This document shows, one piece after another, positions 28,143-36,755 of a stretch of DNA of 64,000 bases. The notes under the pieces were generated by a model. That model did not search any database. It worked only from the letters and a program-made list of their open reading frames with translations, and had not been told where the DNA came from. The stretch covers positions 54,427-118,426 of the forward strand of contig NZ_JARZHH010000033.1 in NCBI RefSeq assembly GCF_029946515.1, read 5' to 3'. Origin of the DNA: Polyangium sp. 6x1 (GTDB lineage Bacteria > Myxococcota_A > Polyangia > Polyangiales > Polyangiaceae). The translations under genes were made by a program, and so were the position numbers. Numbering within the stretch: the first letter of the stretch is position 1; the number at the start of each line of letters is the position of its first letter.

Positions 28143-28901
28143 TCAAGCCTGCGCGGGGGCTCTCGCGGGGAGGGTCGCGTCTTCGGACGGGGCCGAACTC
28201 TGCGCGGCGGCGCTCGCGCGATGGACGCTCAGCTTGTCGATGTACGAGAAGAGCGAGGCCTCGTGGCCGGCGGGCAGGGGAGACCCTTCCTCTTCCAGCT
28301 CGTCGCGGAGCGCATCACGGAAGCGGCCGAGGAGGCCGAGCGTGGAGGCGCGGAGCGGGGCGGTGATGGCCGCATTCTCGGCCCCCGCGAGGAGTTTTGC
28401 CCGTTCGCGGAGGAGCGAATCGATGGAGTCACCCGCGGCGATGAAATCGCTGACCCACGCGAGGAGATCGCCGCCGCCGGGCGTGGCGATGGCTTTCAGG
28501 TCGAAGACGAGCCTGTCGAGCTCTTTTCGTGCATCGAGCGCCGCGGCGGCCTCGTCCGCATAGGGCCGGCGAAGGACACCGAGCTGCGGGACGAAGGTCT
28601 CGCGAATGCGCTTGGCAGCATTCTTCTTTGCGGCCGGGAGGGCGGGGTGCGCCTCGACGGCCAGGCAGAGGTAATGAATGCCCGTGCCAAACCCGTCATG
28701 GCGCTCGTCGGTGGACGCGAGCTCGGCGGCGAGGGGAGCCTGGGTGAGCGCGGGCTCGGGGATCGCCTCGATTTCGTGCTGCTTTCTGCGGAGGCGCGGC
28801 TCGTAGAGCTTGCCGGTCTTCGAGAGGCGCAGCTCGTCGACGCGGGTATCCAGGAGATCACGGAGCGAGAGCCGAAGGTCACCGAGGGTCATGTTTCGCA
28901 T
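28143..28901 (-). CDS. Hypothetical all-helical protein (paralogue of the gene at 8760-9455)
   Basis: A 252-aa soluble protein opening MRNMTLGDLRLSLRDLLDTR. It is clearly paralogous to the protein at 8760-9455: both share a TGKLY.P motif, a central DGFG.(A/G)I.(Y/H) segment, IRE.F...LGVL and LGLLGRFRDALRDEL. The last ~35 residues are a low-complexity Ala/Ser tail absent from the paralogue. The ATG at 28901 has an AGGCAGG-like site upstream. Function unknown; it is not adjacent to its paralogue, which argues against a simple tandem duplication. Confidence 0.8.
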   Translation of the reverse strand: MRNMTLGDLRLSLRDLLDTRVDELRLSKTGKLYEPRLRRKQHEIEAIPEPALTQAPLAAELASTDERHDGFGTGIHYLCLAVEAHPALPAAKKNAAKRIRETFVPQLGVLRRPYADEAAAALDARKELDRLVFDLKAIATPGGGDLLAWVSDFIAAGDSIDSLLRERAKLLAGAENAAITAPLRASTLGLLGRFRDALRDELEEEGSPLPAGHEASLFSYIDKLSVHRASAAAQSSAPSEDATLPARAPAQA

Positions 28902-29077
28902 GGTATGCCTGCCTTGTAAATTGACGGCGGGGATAGAGACGGATGGGGCGTGGGAAACGTCATGGGCTCGGGCGGGAAAGCAAGACTCTGACGGGGCTCC
29001 CGGCGCGCTCGTACGGTTCGGTGCGGCGGCGCGTGCCTGCCTGGCTGCGGTGGGCGATCCTGGAGGCGAACCTCGCC

Positions 29078-29368
29078 ATGCTCGATTTACGCCGCGCTGC
29101 GGTCCTGTCGCTCCTCGCCATGACGGCCTGCCGTTCCTCCGAGAAGGCGCCGGCGCCAGCGGCGACGGTGATTCCTGCGCCGTCGCGTGCGATCGAGGCC
29201 GTCCCGCGGCCGAGCGCGACCGCGCCCTACGATCTGGTCGGGCCGCAATCCTTCGTGTTCAGCGGGTACGAGGTGAGCTACCCGGCGGCCGGGAGAATCA
29301 GCCATACGGAGCCGTTCGACATCGCGATCATGGTGACGCGCAAGGGCGGCGGGCCCGTGCGGCTGTGA
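29078..29368 (+). CDS. Short lipoprotein, possibly truncated
   Basis: A 96-aa product beginning MLDLRRAAVLSLLAMTAC, with lipobox LAMTAC near residue 18, followed by a Pro/Ala/Ser linker and a single short beta-rich segment (FVFSGYEVSYPAAGRISHT). It ends abruptly in GGGPVRL, so it looks shorter than a folded domain; a frameshift or degraded gene is possible. The frame is open further upstream, but 29078 gives the lipoprotein signal. Confidence 0.5.
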   Translation: MLDLRRAAVLSLLAMTACRSSEKAPAPAATVIPAPSRAIEAVPRPSATAPYDLVGPQSFVFSGYEVSYPAAGRISHTEPFDIAIMVTRKGGGPVRL

Positions 29369-29609
29369 CGCGCGGATCCATCTCCATACCGCCCCGATCT
29401 CGGACTCGGCCGTCTCCTTCACGGCCGAGGCCTCTGCCCTGATCCGACCTCGCCGTCGGCTTCGCGGCCTGCGCATGCTGTCGCGGTTGCTTGGTTTCTC
29501 GAGCCTCGCGGGCTCGCATGTACGCGCCGGTACGTGGCCCAAAGAGTCGCTTGATTTTCACACGTTCATGAGCGAGTGTCCGCCCCTCCTCCGGATGGGA
29601 ACCAATTCC

Positions 29610-30509
29610 ATGAGTCAGTTGCAAGGGTTCCTCTCCGAGGTCGACCGTCATTCGGCCGAGGCGGAGCCGTTTCAAACGCTCGCCGCGGAGGTCGCAGCGC
29701 TGCCCACGGAGCTCCTCGAGCGCGCGCTCGTGCTGGCGGTAAGCCTCCCCAAATCGGTGTTCGGGACCAAGCCGGCGGCGCTCAAGAAGGCCCAGGCGCC
29801 GTTCCTCCAGGCCCTGGCGAAGCGCTGGCCGGCCTGCGAGGCGCTGCTGAAGGAGCTTTCCCTGACGAAGGTATTCTCGGACCCGCCGATGGCAGGGCCG
29901 TGGAAGGCTTATGAGAAGGCTCTGAAGCTCGTGGATACGGCGGACGGCGTCGATGCCGGGCGGTTCTCCGCGGCGGCCATGGAGCTCTGGTTCTCCGGCG
30001 AGGCGGCGGCGGACGCCCTCTTGCGCGGGGCTCTCGCGCGCAATCCGTCGTCACCGGCGATCTTCGCGGCGTACCGGGCCTGCTTCGAGCGGGCGGAGCT
30101 CCCGCTGCACGTGGAGCTCGACCTGGACGGCGAAATGTTCGCTGGCGCGGGGGTGCTTTCGGGTTTGCAATGGATGACCCTCCGCGGAACCCACACGGGG
30201 ACCGCCCATCTCGATGAATTGACGTCCCTCGCCCCGTTTGGGCTGCATTACCTCGTTCGCTCGCCCAACCTGGCAAATCTGCTCCCGCTCCGGGCCCAGA
30301 TCGTCTCCCTGACCGTCAACCGCTGCGCCGACTTCAAACCGGCCCTCCAGTTCGAACGCCTCGAAAAGATCGTCGTTGCCTCCGAGGACCTGCAAAAGGC
30401 CTTCGAGGTCCTCGGAGGCCGCCCTGACCTCATGATCGCCAACCCGCTCACCGCAAGCGATCCCGCGGGCGCCGCGCTGCTGCGCGCGGAGTATTTCGGC
30501 AAGGCGTGA
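29610..30509 (+). CDS. Hypothetical helical protein
   Basis: A product of about 299 aa opening MSQLQGFLSEVDRHSAEAEP, with no signal peptide. The N-terminal two-thirds are helical and the C-terminal third has leucine-rich strand-like spacing (LSGLQWMTLRG..TGTAHLDELTSLAPFGLHYLV), reminiscent of irregular leucine-rich repeats. I do not recognise a defined family. The start at 29610 has GGGAA 9 bp upstream; ATGs further upstream are possible. The next gene starts within about 60 bp on the same strand. Confidence 0.65.
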   Translation: MSQLQGFLSEVDRHSAEAEPFQTLAAEVAALPTELLERALVLAVSLPKSVFGTKPAALKKAQAPFLQALAKRWPACEALLKELSLTKVFSDPPMAGPWKAYEKALKLVDTADGVDAGRFSAAAMELWFSGEAAADALLRGALARNPSSPAIFAAYRACFERAELPLHVELDLDGEMFAGAGVLSGLQWMTLRGTHTGTAHLDELTSLAPFGLHYLVRSPNLANLLPLRAQIVSLTVNRCADFKPALQFERLEKIVVASEDLQKAFEVLGGRPDLMIANPLTASDPAGAALLRAEYFGKA

Positions 30510-30565
30510 GCGGCGGATCTACCTCCGGCCTGCCCGCGCACACAACCATGACCCACTCAGCGACC

Positions 30566-32074
30566 ATGAAGAATACACCCGCAACGTCGAGCCTTGCTTA
30601 TCGTCGTCCGACCTTCGCCCAGACCCTCGTTCTGGTCCTCGCATTGCCGCTGGTTGGCTGCGCTGAATTGAAGGGGCTGCTCGAGGAGCCTGCATCCCCC
30701 CAGGATCGGGCCACGGAGCTCAAGCAATGCTTTCGCTCGTATCTGCGTGGCCCACAGCTGCCCAACCCCAGGGCGCCACGGAGCGTCGCAGACTGGTACG
30801 TCCACCTCAAGCCCGAGGTCGTGAAGAAGCTCGCCGACGACGCGCATGTTGATTCTCTCGGGAGCCGCTCATCGGATTTCGCGGACCGCGTGATGGCGCA
30901 GGCGATCGAGGCCGGCGTCCCCGAAGGCGACTTTCTGAAGGGCGAGCACCCGGATCCGGAGCCTGCGTGCGGCACTTCCTGGAGCCACGAGGACATCGGC
31001 GACTACCGCTTTCGTAACGCTGCGTCTGCGGCGCTGTCGGTGGGACGTCGAGCCGCGTTCGCTGCCTGCGCGCGCGAATTCGACGAGTTCGCACCGAAGG
31101 TGAGTAAACTCGCGCAGCAGACGGCCCAAGAGCTTCGCGATCTGCCCCGAGGGGCGACGCATTATGAGGCGTGGTCCTTGTACCGTCGCGCCATGGCAGC
31201 ACATCGCCAGCTCATGCCGATCAAGGATCCAGACAATACCCCCGTATTTGCGTATGCAGGAACGCCGTACGTCGTGTTTACGGACATGATCGCCCGCTTC
31301 GCGAACACGCCGATGTCATTCTTGAATTACCACTGGCTCGGCAGCGTTTCGCCGCTGCCGGACAATGCCGTGCGCCATGTCCAGCCGCTCGACGCGCCGA
31401 CCGAAAATGACAAGCTCTCGTACTGCGCCCGTAGGCTTCAGAGGGAAGATACGATGTACACTCCCTTCACAGATGAAGAGATCTCCACGTTTTTTCCCCA
31501 ATTCGATGGCCAGGCGTGGCTCGACGCCCAGCCCACCACGAATGGAGAACCGTACAAAAGCGCCCTGCACATCGACCCGAGGGATCTGCGGCCGGGGCAG
31601 ACGATGGATCGCGCAGCGGGCGGTCAGGGAGATAAATCAGATGCCGAGCAAGAGAACTTCCGGCTGTACCTGCGAACCATCACGTCGACGGCGCTCAAGG
31701 ACGGCAAGGGCACCGTCGAATTGACCATCGTCGAGAACCGGCGCTTCACCTATGACTGCAAGGAAGTCGTGAAAATCAAACGCGAGTCGAGTGACACTGC
31801 GACGATGACGCGTGAGAACGTCTGCAAGTTCGATGACTCGGTCGCGACGGACAAGCTCACGCTCCGGGTCGATGTTTTGCCGGCGGGCATCTCGCTCGAA
31901 AAGGGCGACGAGCTCGTCTTCTTCGCCCGGCGCACGGCCAAGGACCGTCAGGACGGCGAAAAACCCTCGAGGGAGGGCCGCAAGTCATTCATTACGACAA
32001 CAGCGACGGCGGATCTGGTCTTCTTGGCGGAGGTCCGCCGCGGGCCCCATGTCGTTTTTCCGGCGAGCAAGTAG
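30566..32074 (+). CDS. Hypothetical lipoprotein
   Basis: A product of about 502 aa with a lipoprotein signal (TLVLVLALPLVGCAELK, cysteine near residue 33). The mature region is charged, mixed helix/strand, with scattered cysteines (KQCFRSYL, ACGTSW, YCARRLQ, YDCKEVVK, ENVCKFD). I recognise no catalytic motif. Codon choice is visibly less G/C-ending than in the neighbouring conserved genes, consistent with an accessory region. The ATG at 30566 is chosen; one at 30548 is six codons upstream. Probable location is the outer membrane. Confidence 0.68.
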   Translation: MKNTPATSSLAYRRPTFAQTLVLVLALPLVGCAELKGLLEEPASPQDRATELKQCFRSYLRGPQLPNPRAPRSVADWYVHLKPEVVKKLADDAHVDSLGSRSSDFADRVMAQAIEAGVPEGDFLKGEHPDPEPACGTSWSHEDIGDYRFRNAASAALSVGRRAAFAACAREFDEFAPKVSKLAQQTAQELRDLPRGATHYEAWSLYRRAMAAHRQLMPIKDPDNTPVFAYAGTPYVVFTDMIARFANTPMSFLNYHWLGSVSPLPDNAVRHVQPLDAPTENDKLSYCARRLQREDTMYTPFTDEEISTFFPQFDGQAWLDAQPTTNGEPYKSALHIDPRDLRPGQTMDRAAGGQGDKSDAEQENFRLYLRTITSTALKDGKGTVELTIVENRRFTYDCKEVVKIKRESSDTATMTRENVCKFDDSVATDKLTLRVDVLPAGISLEKGDELVFFARRTAKDRQDGEKPSREGRKSFITTTATADLVFLAEVRRGPHVVFPASK

Positions 32075-32114
32075 CACGACTGCGGAAGGCACCCGCCGCG
32101 CCGAGCCTCCCACC

Positions 32115-32355
32115 CTGATCGGACTCCGCCGCCTGCCTCGGCCGCGAGCCCCCCGCCCTGATCCGATCTCGCCGCCTGCCTCGTCCGCGAGCCCCCCGCC
32201 CTGATCGAACTCCGTCGGCTGCCTCGTCCGCGAGCCCCCCGCCCTGATCGGACCTCGTCCGGGCCTCGTCGACCACGCAACCGACGAGGTCCGATCTCCT
32301 CCGGGGTCTCGTCGACGAGGGATCCGGGGGAACGTACGTTGTGGTTTCGTGTAGG
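32115..32355. repeat. Dispersed repeat, copy 1 (43-bp tandem units plus hairpin)
   Basis: CTGATC marks the start of units at 32115, 32158, 32201 and 32244, so the array has a 43-bp period. The last unit runs into a longer conserved block ending GTGTAGG at 32355. Within it are GATCGGACCTCGTC (32246-32259) and GACGAGGTCCGATC (32283-32296), a perfect 14-bp inverted repeat, and CCTCGTCGAC (32264-32273) with GTCGACGAGG (32311-32320), a perfect 10-bp one. About 155 bp of this is repeated at 33439-33582. I found no gene here; the minus-strand ORFs over it are frame-shadow Arg/Gly-rich readings. Confidence 0.85.
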
Positions 32356-32535
32356 TACGGAGTGGTACGGAGCCGATGACGGTCCTTGCCTTCGTGGGGT
32401 GCGGTACTCACCTTCCTGCGCGGCGCGGGTTGTGTCGTGTGAACGCGCTGCGCTGGACGACGTGGACCGGGATCCATCGCCGTCAGGGGAAAAGAGAAGC
32501 AGGGAGGCGTTCGACGCGGCGAACGTGGGCGGGGC

Positions 32536-33189
32536 TCAGTACTCGCACTCGTCCTCGAATGCGTGGGTCTGCACCCTGACCGAGAGGTTGTAGCCGTAAT
32601 AGGCCTCCTTCGGCCCGCGAACGCGCAGATAGAGGTCCTGCTCCATCGGCCCGTCGTACGTGTCGAGGAAGATGCGGCCGATGTTGCTCTGCGCCGAGGC
32701 CACGAGCTGCAAGGTGCCGGCGCTGTAGACGTCGATCTGAATCGTGCTCTCGGGCCCCGCGGGCGGATCGTAGCCCCACGTATACGTCACGCCGTCCTCC
32801 TCGTACTCGTACACCGGGCAATACGAGGCGCCGGCGGCCTGCGCGCGAATCGAGAGCCAGCCCGGCATGAAGGGCAAATCCGACGTCGACATGAAGTACC
32901 AGTCCTGGTCTTTCTTGCAAATGAACGCAGTCGCGCTCGTATAGGCGGCGCCCCACCCCGAGCCCGCGTAGACATCATAATAGGCCAGTTCCGTGGCGCT
33001 CCATAACCTGTTGTTCTTCTCGTACGGATCGGCCTGGTTGCAGACCCCGACCCCTCCCCATCCCGCCACGAGCGCATCGCTCCCCACGCCCTCGATGTCC
33101 TCCGGCGCCGGCGAAACGGAGCACGCCGCGGCGCTCGCAGCGATGATGACGCTCGAACACGACAGTGCAAATTTCTTCCGTAATTGCAT
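32536..33189 (-). CDS. Lipoprotein with pre-peptidase C-terminal-like beta domain
   Basis: A 217-aa protein with a lipoprotein signal (SVIIAASAAACS). The mature part begins with a DPYEKNN segment and has a beta-sandwich-like region (QDWYFMSTSDLPFMPGWLSI, TIQIDVYSAGTLQLVASA, EQDLYLRVRGPKEAYYGYNL) that resembles PPC domains of secreted proteins. Five cysteines occur in the mature chain. AAGGAAG precedes the ATG at 33189. Its most striking feature is its context: near-identical direct repeats lie on both sides (32201-32355 and 33439-33582), as if the gene were a mobile or recombining cassette. Confidence 0.72.
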   Translation of the reverse strand: MQLRKKFALSCSSVIIAASAAACSVSPAPEDIEGVGSDALVAGWGGVGVCNQADPYEKNNRLWSATELAYYDVYAGSGWGAAYTSATAFICKKDQDWYFMSTSDLPFMPGWLSIRAQAAGASYCPVYEYEEDGVTYTWGYDPPAGPESTIQIDVYSAGTLQLVASAQSNIGRIFLDTYDGPMEQDLYLRVRGPKEAYYGYNLSVRVQTHAFEDECEY

Positions 33190-33438
33190 ATGCTTCCTTC
33201 TTCAGGTCCCCCATCGTCGGAGGACCCGGAAGCAAGGTAACGGAAAACTGTCCGCCTGAGAACGTGCGAGGCGATTGAATCCTGCTCTGCGGCTGCGTAA
33301 CCTTTCGTGAGCTCATATCGGACGTTCTCGCCGACGAACCCGAGACGCGGTGTCGCCATCGGCGGCCTCACCAGATACACGCAGGAGCGGCGATCGATGG
33401 TCGGGATCGGAAACGCGTGGAGCGGGTGTGCCGGTATT

Positions 33439-33582
33439 TGATCAGACTCCGTCGGCTGCGTCGTCCGCGAGCCCCTCGCCCTGATCGGACCTCGTCCGGG
33501 CCTCGTCGACCACGCAACCGATCTCCTCCGGGGTCTCGTCGGCGAGGGATCCGGGTGAACGTACGTTGTGGTTGCGTGTAGG
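33439..33582. repeat. Dispersed repeat, copy 2
   Basis: This is a direct repeat of 32201-32355 with a few substitutions. One full 43-bp unit precedes the conserved block that ends GTGTAGG at 33582. Compared with copy 1 it lacks 10 bp (corresponding to about 32281-32290), which removes the right arm of the 14-bp hairpin; the 10-bp inverted repeat CCTCGTCGAC/GTCGGCGAGG is kept with one mismatch. The flanking sequences on both sides differ from copy 1. The rest of the stretch between 33190 and 33674 shows no gene. Confidence 0.85.
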
Positions 33583-33674
33583 CGCCACATGAGGCGTCCT
33601 TCGTGTCCTCTCCGACCCTCGGCGTGGTTGGCCTCACTGCCGTATGGAAGTACAAGGGATCGAGGGAGGATGTT

Positions 33675-34511
33675 GTGGCCAGCGAAAGCGAACGATTGCC
33701 GACGACGCTCCGGATCACGAACGGCGCCATGGCGATGGACGGCGGTTCTCTTACTCTTCACGCCGTGGACCAGGACGGAGCTCGGGTCGAGCTCTTTTTA
33801 GATTGGTCCATCCGGAGCCATCAGGAGGGCAAGACGCAGTTTTACGCGAACGGCCAGCCTGTCCCCCGAGGGGCGCCCGAAGAGGCGCGCTGGCTTTCGC
33901 TCATCGGGGGTTCGGTACCGAAGCCGCACACGACGCGGCCCACGTCCGAGGAGAGCGGAAGGTCAAGCAAGGGCGTGATCTTGGCAGAAGACGCCGCCGG
34001 GTATTTCAATGCAATCGAGCAAGGACCCGCGTCCGCCCTCGCTCACCTGGCGAGCCGCCTCGTCTCCCTGGTCTCGTCGCAGGCCTACCAGAAGGCGCGC
34101 GCGCCCGTTTCGCCACAAGCTCCACAGGATCGCGCCCGATCGTCCCTGGCTGCCGCGATGAAGGAGGCGATGCGCCACTGCAAAGTCGTGACCCGAATCC
34201 CGATCGAGGAGCTATGGACGGACGACGGTGCGCTGCCCGCGACGCGCCTCCGCGCGCTCGACCGAGCAGCGATTCGCGACCTCTTGCGCCTCGGCTCCGT
34301 TCGGTTCGTCGTCGCCAACGTCGGCCAACCCCTGCAGTGGATCCCACCCACCCAGCAATTCGATTTCTGGCGACGCGACGGCAATCTGCGCCTCGCCAAA
34401 GCGGACGAGATTCGTCTCGGCAATTTTCCAGACGGCATGGCTTACCGGGCATCCGAATGGACCGTCCCCGGCGACGAGGCCCCCATCATCCTCCTGGAAG
34501 TTTACCATTGA
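33675..34511 (+). CDS. Hypothetical protein, first of an unknown gene pair
   Basis: A product of about 278 aa, soluble, without signal peptide. The N-terminal part is strand-rich (SLTLHAVDQDGARVELFLDW), the middle is helical and charged, and the C-terminus ends in a strand (APIILLEVYH). I recognise no family. GAGGGAGG (33662-33669) is 5 bp before a GTG at 33675, so I place the start there; a GTG at 33603 with a weaker site would add 24 residues. The gene begins about 90 bp after repeat copy 2 and is followed 11 bp later by a second unknown gene, so the two form an operon. Confidence 0.65.
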   Translation: MASESERLPTTLRITNGAMAMDGGSLTLHAVDQDGARVELFLDWSIRSHQEGKTQFYANGQPVPRGAPEEARWLSLIGGSVPKPHTTRPTSEESGRSSKGVILAEDAAGYFNAIEQGPASALAHLASRLVSLVSSQAYQKARAPVSPQAPQDRARSSLAAAMKEAMRHCKVVTRIPIEELWTDDGALPATRLRALDRAAIRDLLRLGSVRFVVANVGQPLQWIPPTQQFDFWRRDGNLRLAKADEIRLGNFPDGMAYRASEWTVPGDEAPIILLEVYH

Positions 34512-34522
34512 ACGGCGCTGCC

Positions 34523-35719
34523 ATGGCTGCATCCCCTTCCGACATCGAGACCCTCCCCGGGTTCATGGACTGGTTCGTCGGGGAGCCCGACGCGACGCGC
34601 GGGGAGCCGGTCGGGGTCGTCGAGGTCCACCGCATCGGCGCGACATTCTCTCGATCGCTCACCGAAGAAGAGCGCGCCGAGGTCCTCGGCTTTCTTCACA
34701 GCCACATAGGCGCGCACAAGGAGTACAAACTGTTCGGAACCCTCGCGGTGCCTCTCGCGGAGATCTCCGGCGAGCGCATCGATGAAGTCCGCACCGTCGC
34801 GCGCGAGATCGAGCTCGCAGGCAATCACGGCGGCTCCTACCTGGACATGAAATGCATGGTGGGCCTCCCGTTCGGCGCGCGGCGTGACGCCGCCGAGAAG
34901 AAGCGCGCGACGTTCGGCGGGGAGATCCTCGAAGACGACGAGAAGTGCGCCTTGGTTGCGCCTCTCGTGATTCCCCTGCGACAGGACGCGGGGACGGTCG
35001 CCGAAATCAACAAGTACCTCGCGCACGAACGAAAAAGCATCGGGGATGTCGAGCTCGACAAGCCGCCCGTGTTTCTTGCCGAGCTGACGATGGTCTTCGA
35101 GGAGCGCGCGGCCGCCGAAGCTTTGCGCCCGCGGTTCGACGCCGTCGGGCTCACGACGAAGGTCGTCGAGCACGTCAGCAAGTCGGTCTTCTGGGACGTT
35201 GTCGGGTGGCAGGAGCGCTGGCTGGTCAAGACGGGGCGCGTCGAAGAGCTGATGCGACCCGGCGTGTTTTCCACGGCGGGATTCTTGGGCGAGACGGAGC
35301 GACTCGACGAGGTGCTGAAGGAGGACGCGCGCACGCTCGCCTCGCTGGGCATCACCGCCAAAGACGTCGCTTCCCGCATTCGCGAGATCGTCGGCAAGGC
35401 GCTCCGCCGCTCGATGAAGAGCGCGCGGGCAGAGGACGGCCACGAGATCGGCAGGTTTCGTGTTCGATTCCTGAAATGGGGCGGATATCAGGAATGCCCT
35501 TGGCTTTGCACGCCCGATCCCGGATGGGCTTCGATCGATTTCGTGATCGAGGACCGCCGCTCGGGCGCGAAGCTCCGAGGGCCCGGGCTCATCGTGCACT
35601 TGATCGCTGAGCACGGCTTTTTCGAGGGGAAGGAGAGCCCCTACCGCGTGGATCCGAGGGAGGCGGCGGAGGTGCTGGGGCTGCCGCGCACCTTCTGGGA
35701 TCGGCTTTTCCGGCGCTGA
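34523..35719 (+). CDS. Hypothetical protein, second of an unknown gene pair
   Basis: A 398-aa soluble protein. The N-terminal ~200 residues are mixed alpha/beta (VGVVEVHRIGATFSRSLTEE, VARDVEL-like segments), the middle is helical, and the C-terminal ~90 residues contain a compact strand-rich domain (RFRVRFLKWGGYQECPWLCT, ASIDFVIEDRRSG, GPGLIVHLIAEHGFFEG). No signal peptide or transmembrane span was seen. I do not recognise a family; the well-bounded C-terminal domain is the best query for a distant-homology search. It converges on the next minus-strand gene with stops one base apart. Confidence 0.68.
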   Translation: MAASPSDIETLPGFMDWFVGEPDATRGEPVGVVEVHRIGATFSRSLTEEERAEVLGFLHSHIGAHKEYKLFGTLAVPLAEISGERIDEVRTVAREIELAGNHGGSYLDMKCMVGLPFGARRDAAEKKRATFGGEILEDDEKCALVAPLVIPLRQDAGTVAEINKYLAHERKSIGDVELDKPPVFLAELTMVFEERAAAEALRPRFDAVGLTTKVVEHVSKSVFWDVVGWQERWLVKTGRVEELMRPGVFSTAGFLGETERLDEVLKEDARTLASLGITAKDVASRIREIVGKALRRSMKSARAEDGHEIGRFRVRFLKWGGYQECPWLCTPDPGWASIDFVIEDRRSGAKLRGPGLIVHLIAEHGFFEGKESPYRVDPREAAEVLGLPRTFWDRLFRR

Positions 35720-35720
35720 A

Positions 35721-36722
35721 TCAATCTTCCCGCACGAGCAGCTTCCGCAAGAGCTCCAGCGGATGGAACCCGAGCATCTCTTCGAGCTCGCCATGCTGCG
35801 CGCTCTTCGCCGCCCGATCCCACAATCGCTCGATCGACCCCGCCACCACGCCGTTCGAATCGACCCGCTCCATCACCTTGCGCATTGCCAGGAACGCCGC
35901 GCGGCTCGCGTCGATCCCCAGCGGAATCGCCATCGGCGCGGGCAACGGCGAGAGAATGATGTCGCGCACGAACGCCGCGCGCGCCCACGCGCCCGGGCTC
36001 GGGTCCACTTCGAGCGCGCGGAACGTCGCCGTCTCCGCGTAACAGCCGAACGCGATCGGCCCGACGCGATCCTCGATCGCGTGCGAGAGGTGCCGGTAGT
36101 CGCGGCGCCAGTCGCCCGAGAGCAGGCCCATGTCGCCGCGGATCTCGTCAGGGCCGAGGATCAAGCTGATGCCGTCCTGCCCGCGCCGCAGCGCCACGCT
36201 CGTCCAGAGCTCGCCGCCCTCGAAGATGCCGAGCACCATCGCCTTGCCGATCGGACACACCGCATCGAGGCTGCCGCGCACCATGCCCGGCGTCGGGATC
36301 GGCACGCCGCTGAGGCGCAGCGGCCAGGCCGAGAGGCGGCCCGCCGCAAGCTCGGCTTGCGCGAGCGAGAAGAGCGTGAGCGCCTGCGTCGCGAGGTCGT
36401 CGCCTTTGCGCGCGCGCGCCGCGAAGCGCTCCATGATCCGCTCGAGCGTGCCGCTCTCGAGCACGATGCAGAAGCTCGCGTCGTGGCGCTGCGCGAGCTC
36501 TTCGGCGGTCATCGGCCACTCGATGTCGCCCGTGCCGAGACGGCCCACGTTCGTGTGGAGGAGCTTGCGCAGGCGGCCGCGGTCGTGGATGGCGATCACG
36601 CCGCCGCGCGGGCGGTTCGGATCACGCAGCTCGCCCGTGGTGCGTCGGGGCCGGAAGAGCGACAGGACGCGGACCCAGTCCGTCGCGGTGAACCCCTCGA
36701 AGCGTACGTGGGGGGAGAGCAC
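35721..36722 (-). CDS. Hypothetical cytosolic protein
   Basis: A 333-aa protein without signal peptide or membrane spans, opening MLSPHVRFEGFTATDWVRVLSLF. It has an alpha/beta composition with a RPRGGVIAIHDRGRLRKLL segment early and a DWRRDYRHLSHAIEDR segment in the middle. No catalytic motif is recognised. The gene lies 33 bp behind the VanW gene on the same strand, so co-transcription is likely, but this does not reveal its role. Confidence 0.7.
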   Translation of the reverse strand: MLSPHVRFEGFTATDWVRVLSLFRPRRTTGELRDPNRPRGGVIAIHDRGRLRKLLHTNVGRLGTGDIEWPMTAEELAQRHDASFCIVLESGTLERIMERFAARARKGDDLATQALTLFSLAQAELAAGRLSAWPLRLSGVPIPTPGMVRGSLDAVCPIGKAMVLGIFEGGELWTSVALRRGQDGISLILGPDEIRGDMGLLSGDWRRDYRHLSHAIEDRVGPIAFGCYAETATFRALEVDPSPGAWARAAFVRDIILSPLPAPMAIPLGIDASRAAFLAMRKVMERVDSNGVVAGSIERLWDRAAKSAQHGELEEMLGFHPLELLRKLLVRED

Positions 36723-36755
36723 GGCGGCGGAGGGTACCCCGACGCGTGGAGGTTG

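Noticed and set aside
31992..32477. Minus-strand Arg/Gly-rich ORFs over the dispersed repeat
   Set aside because: They are translations of the 43-bp units with shifting frame and no ribosome-binding site.
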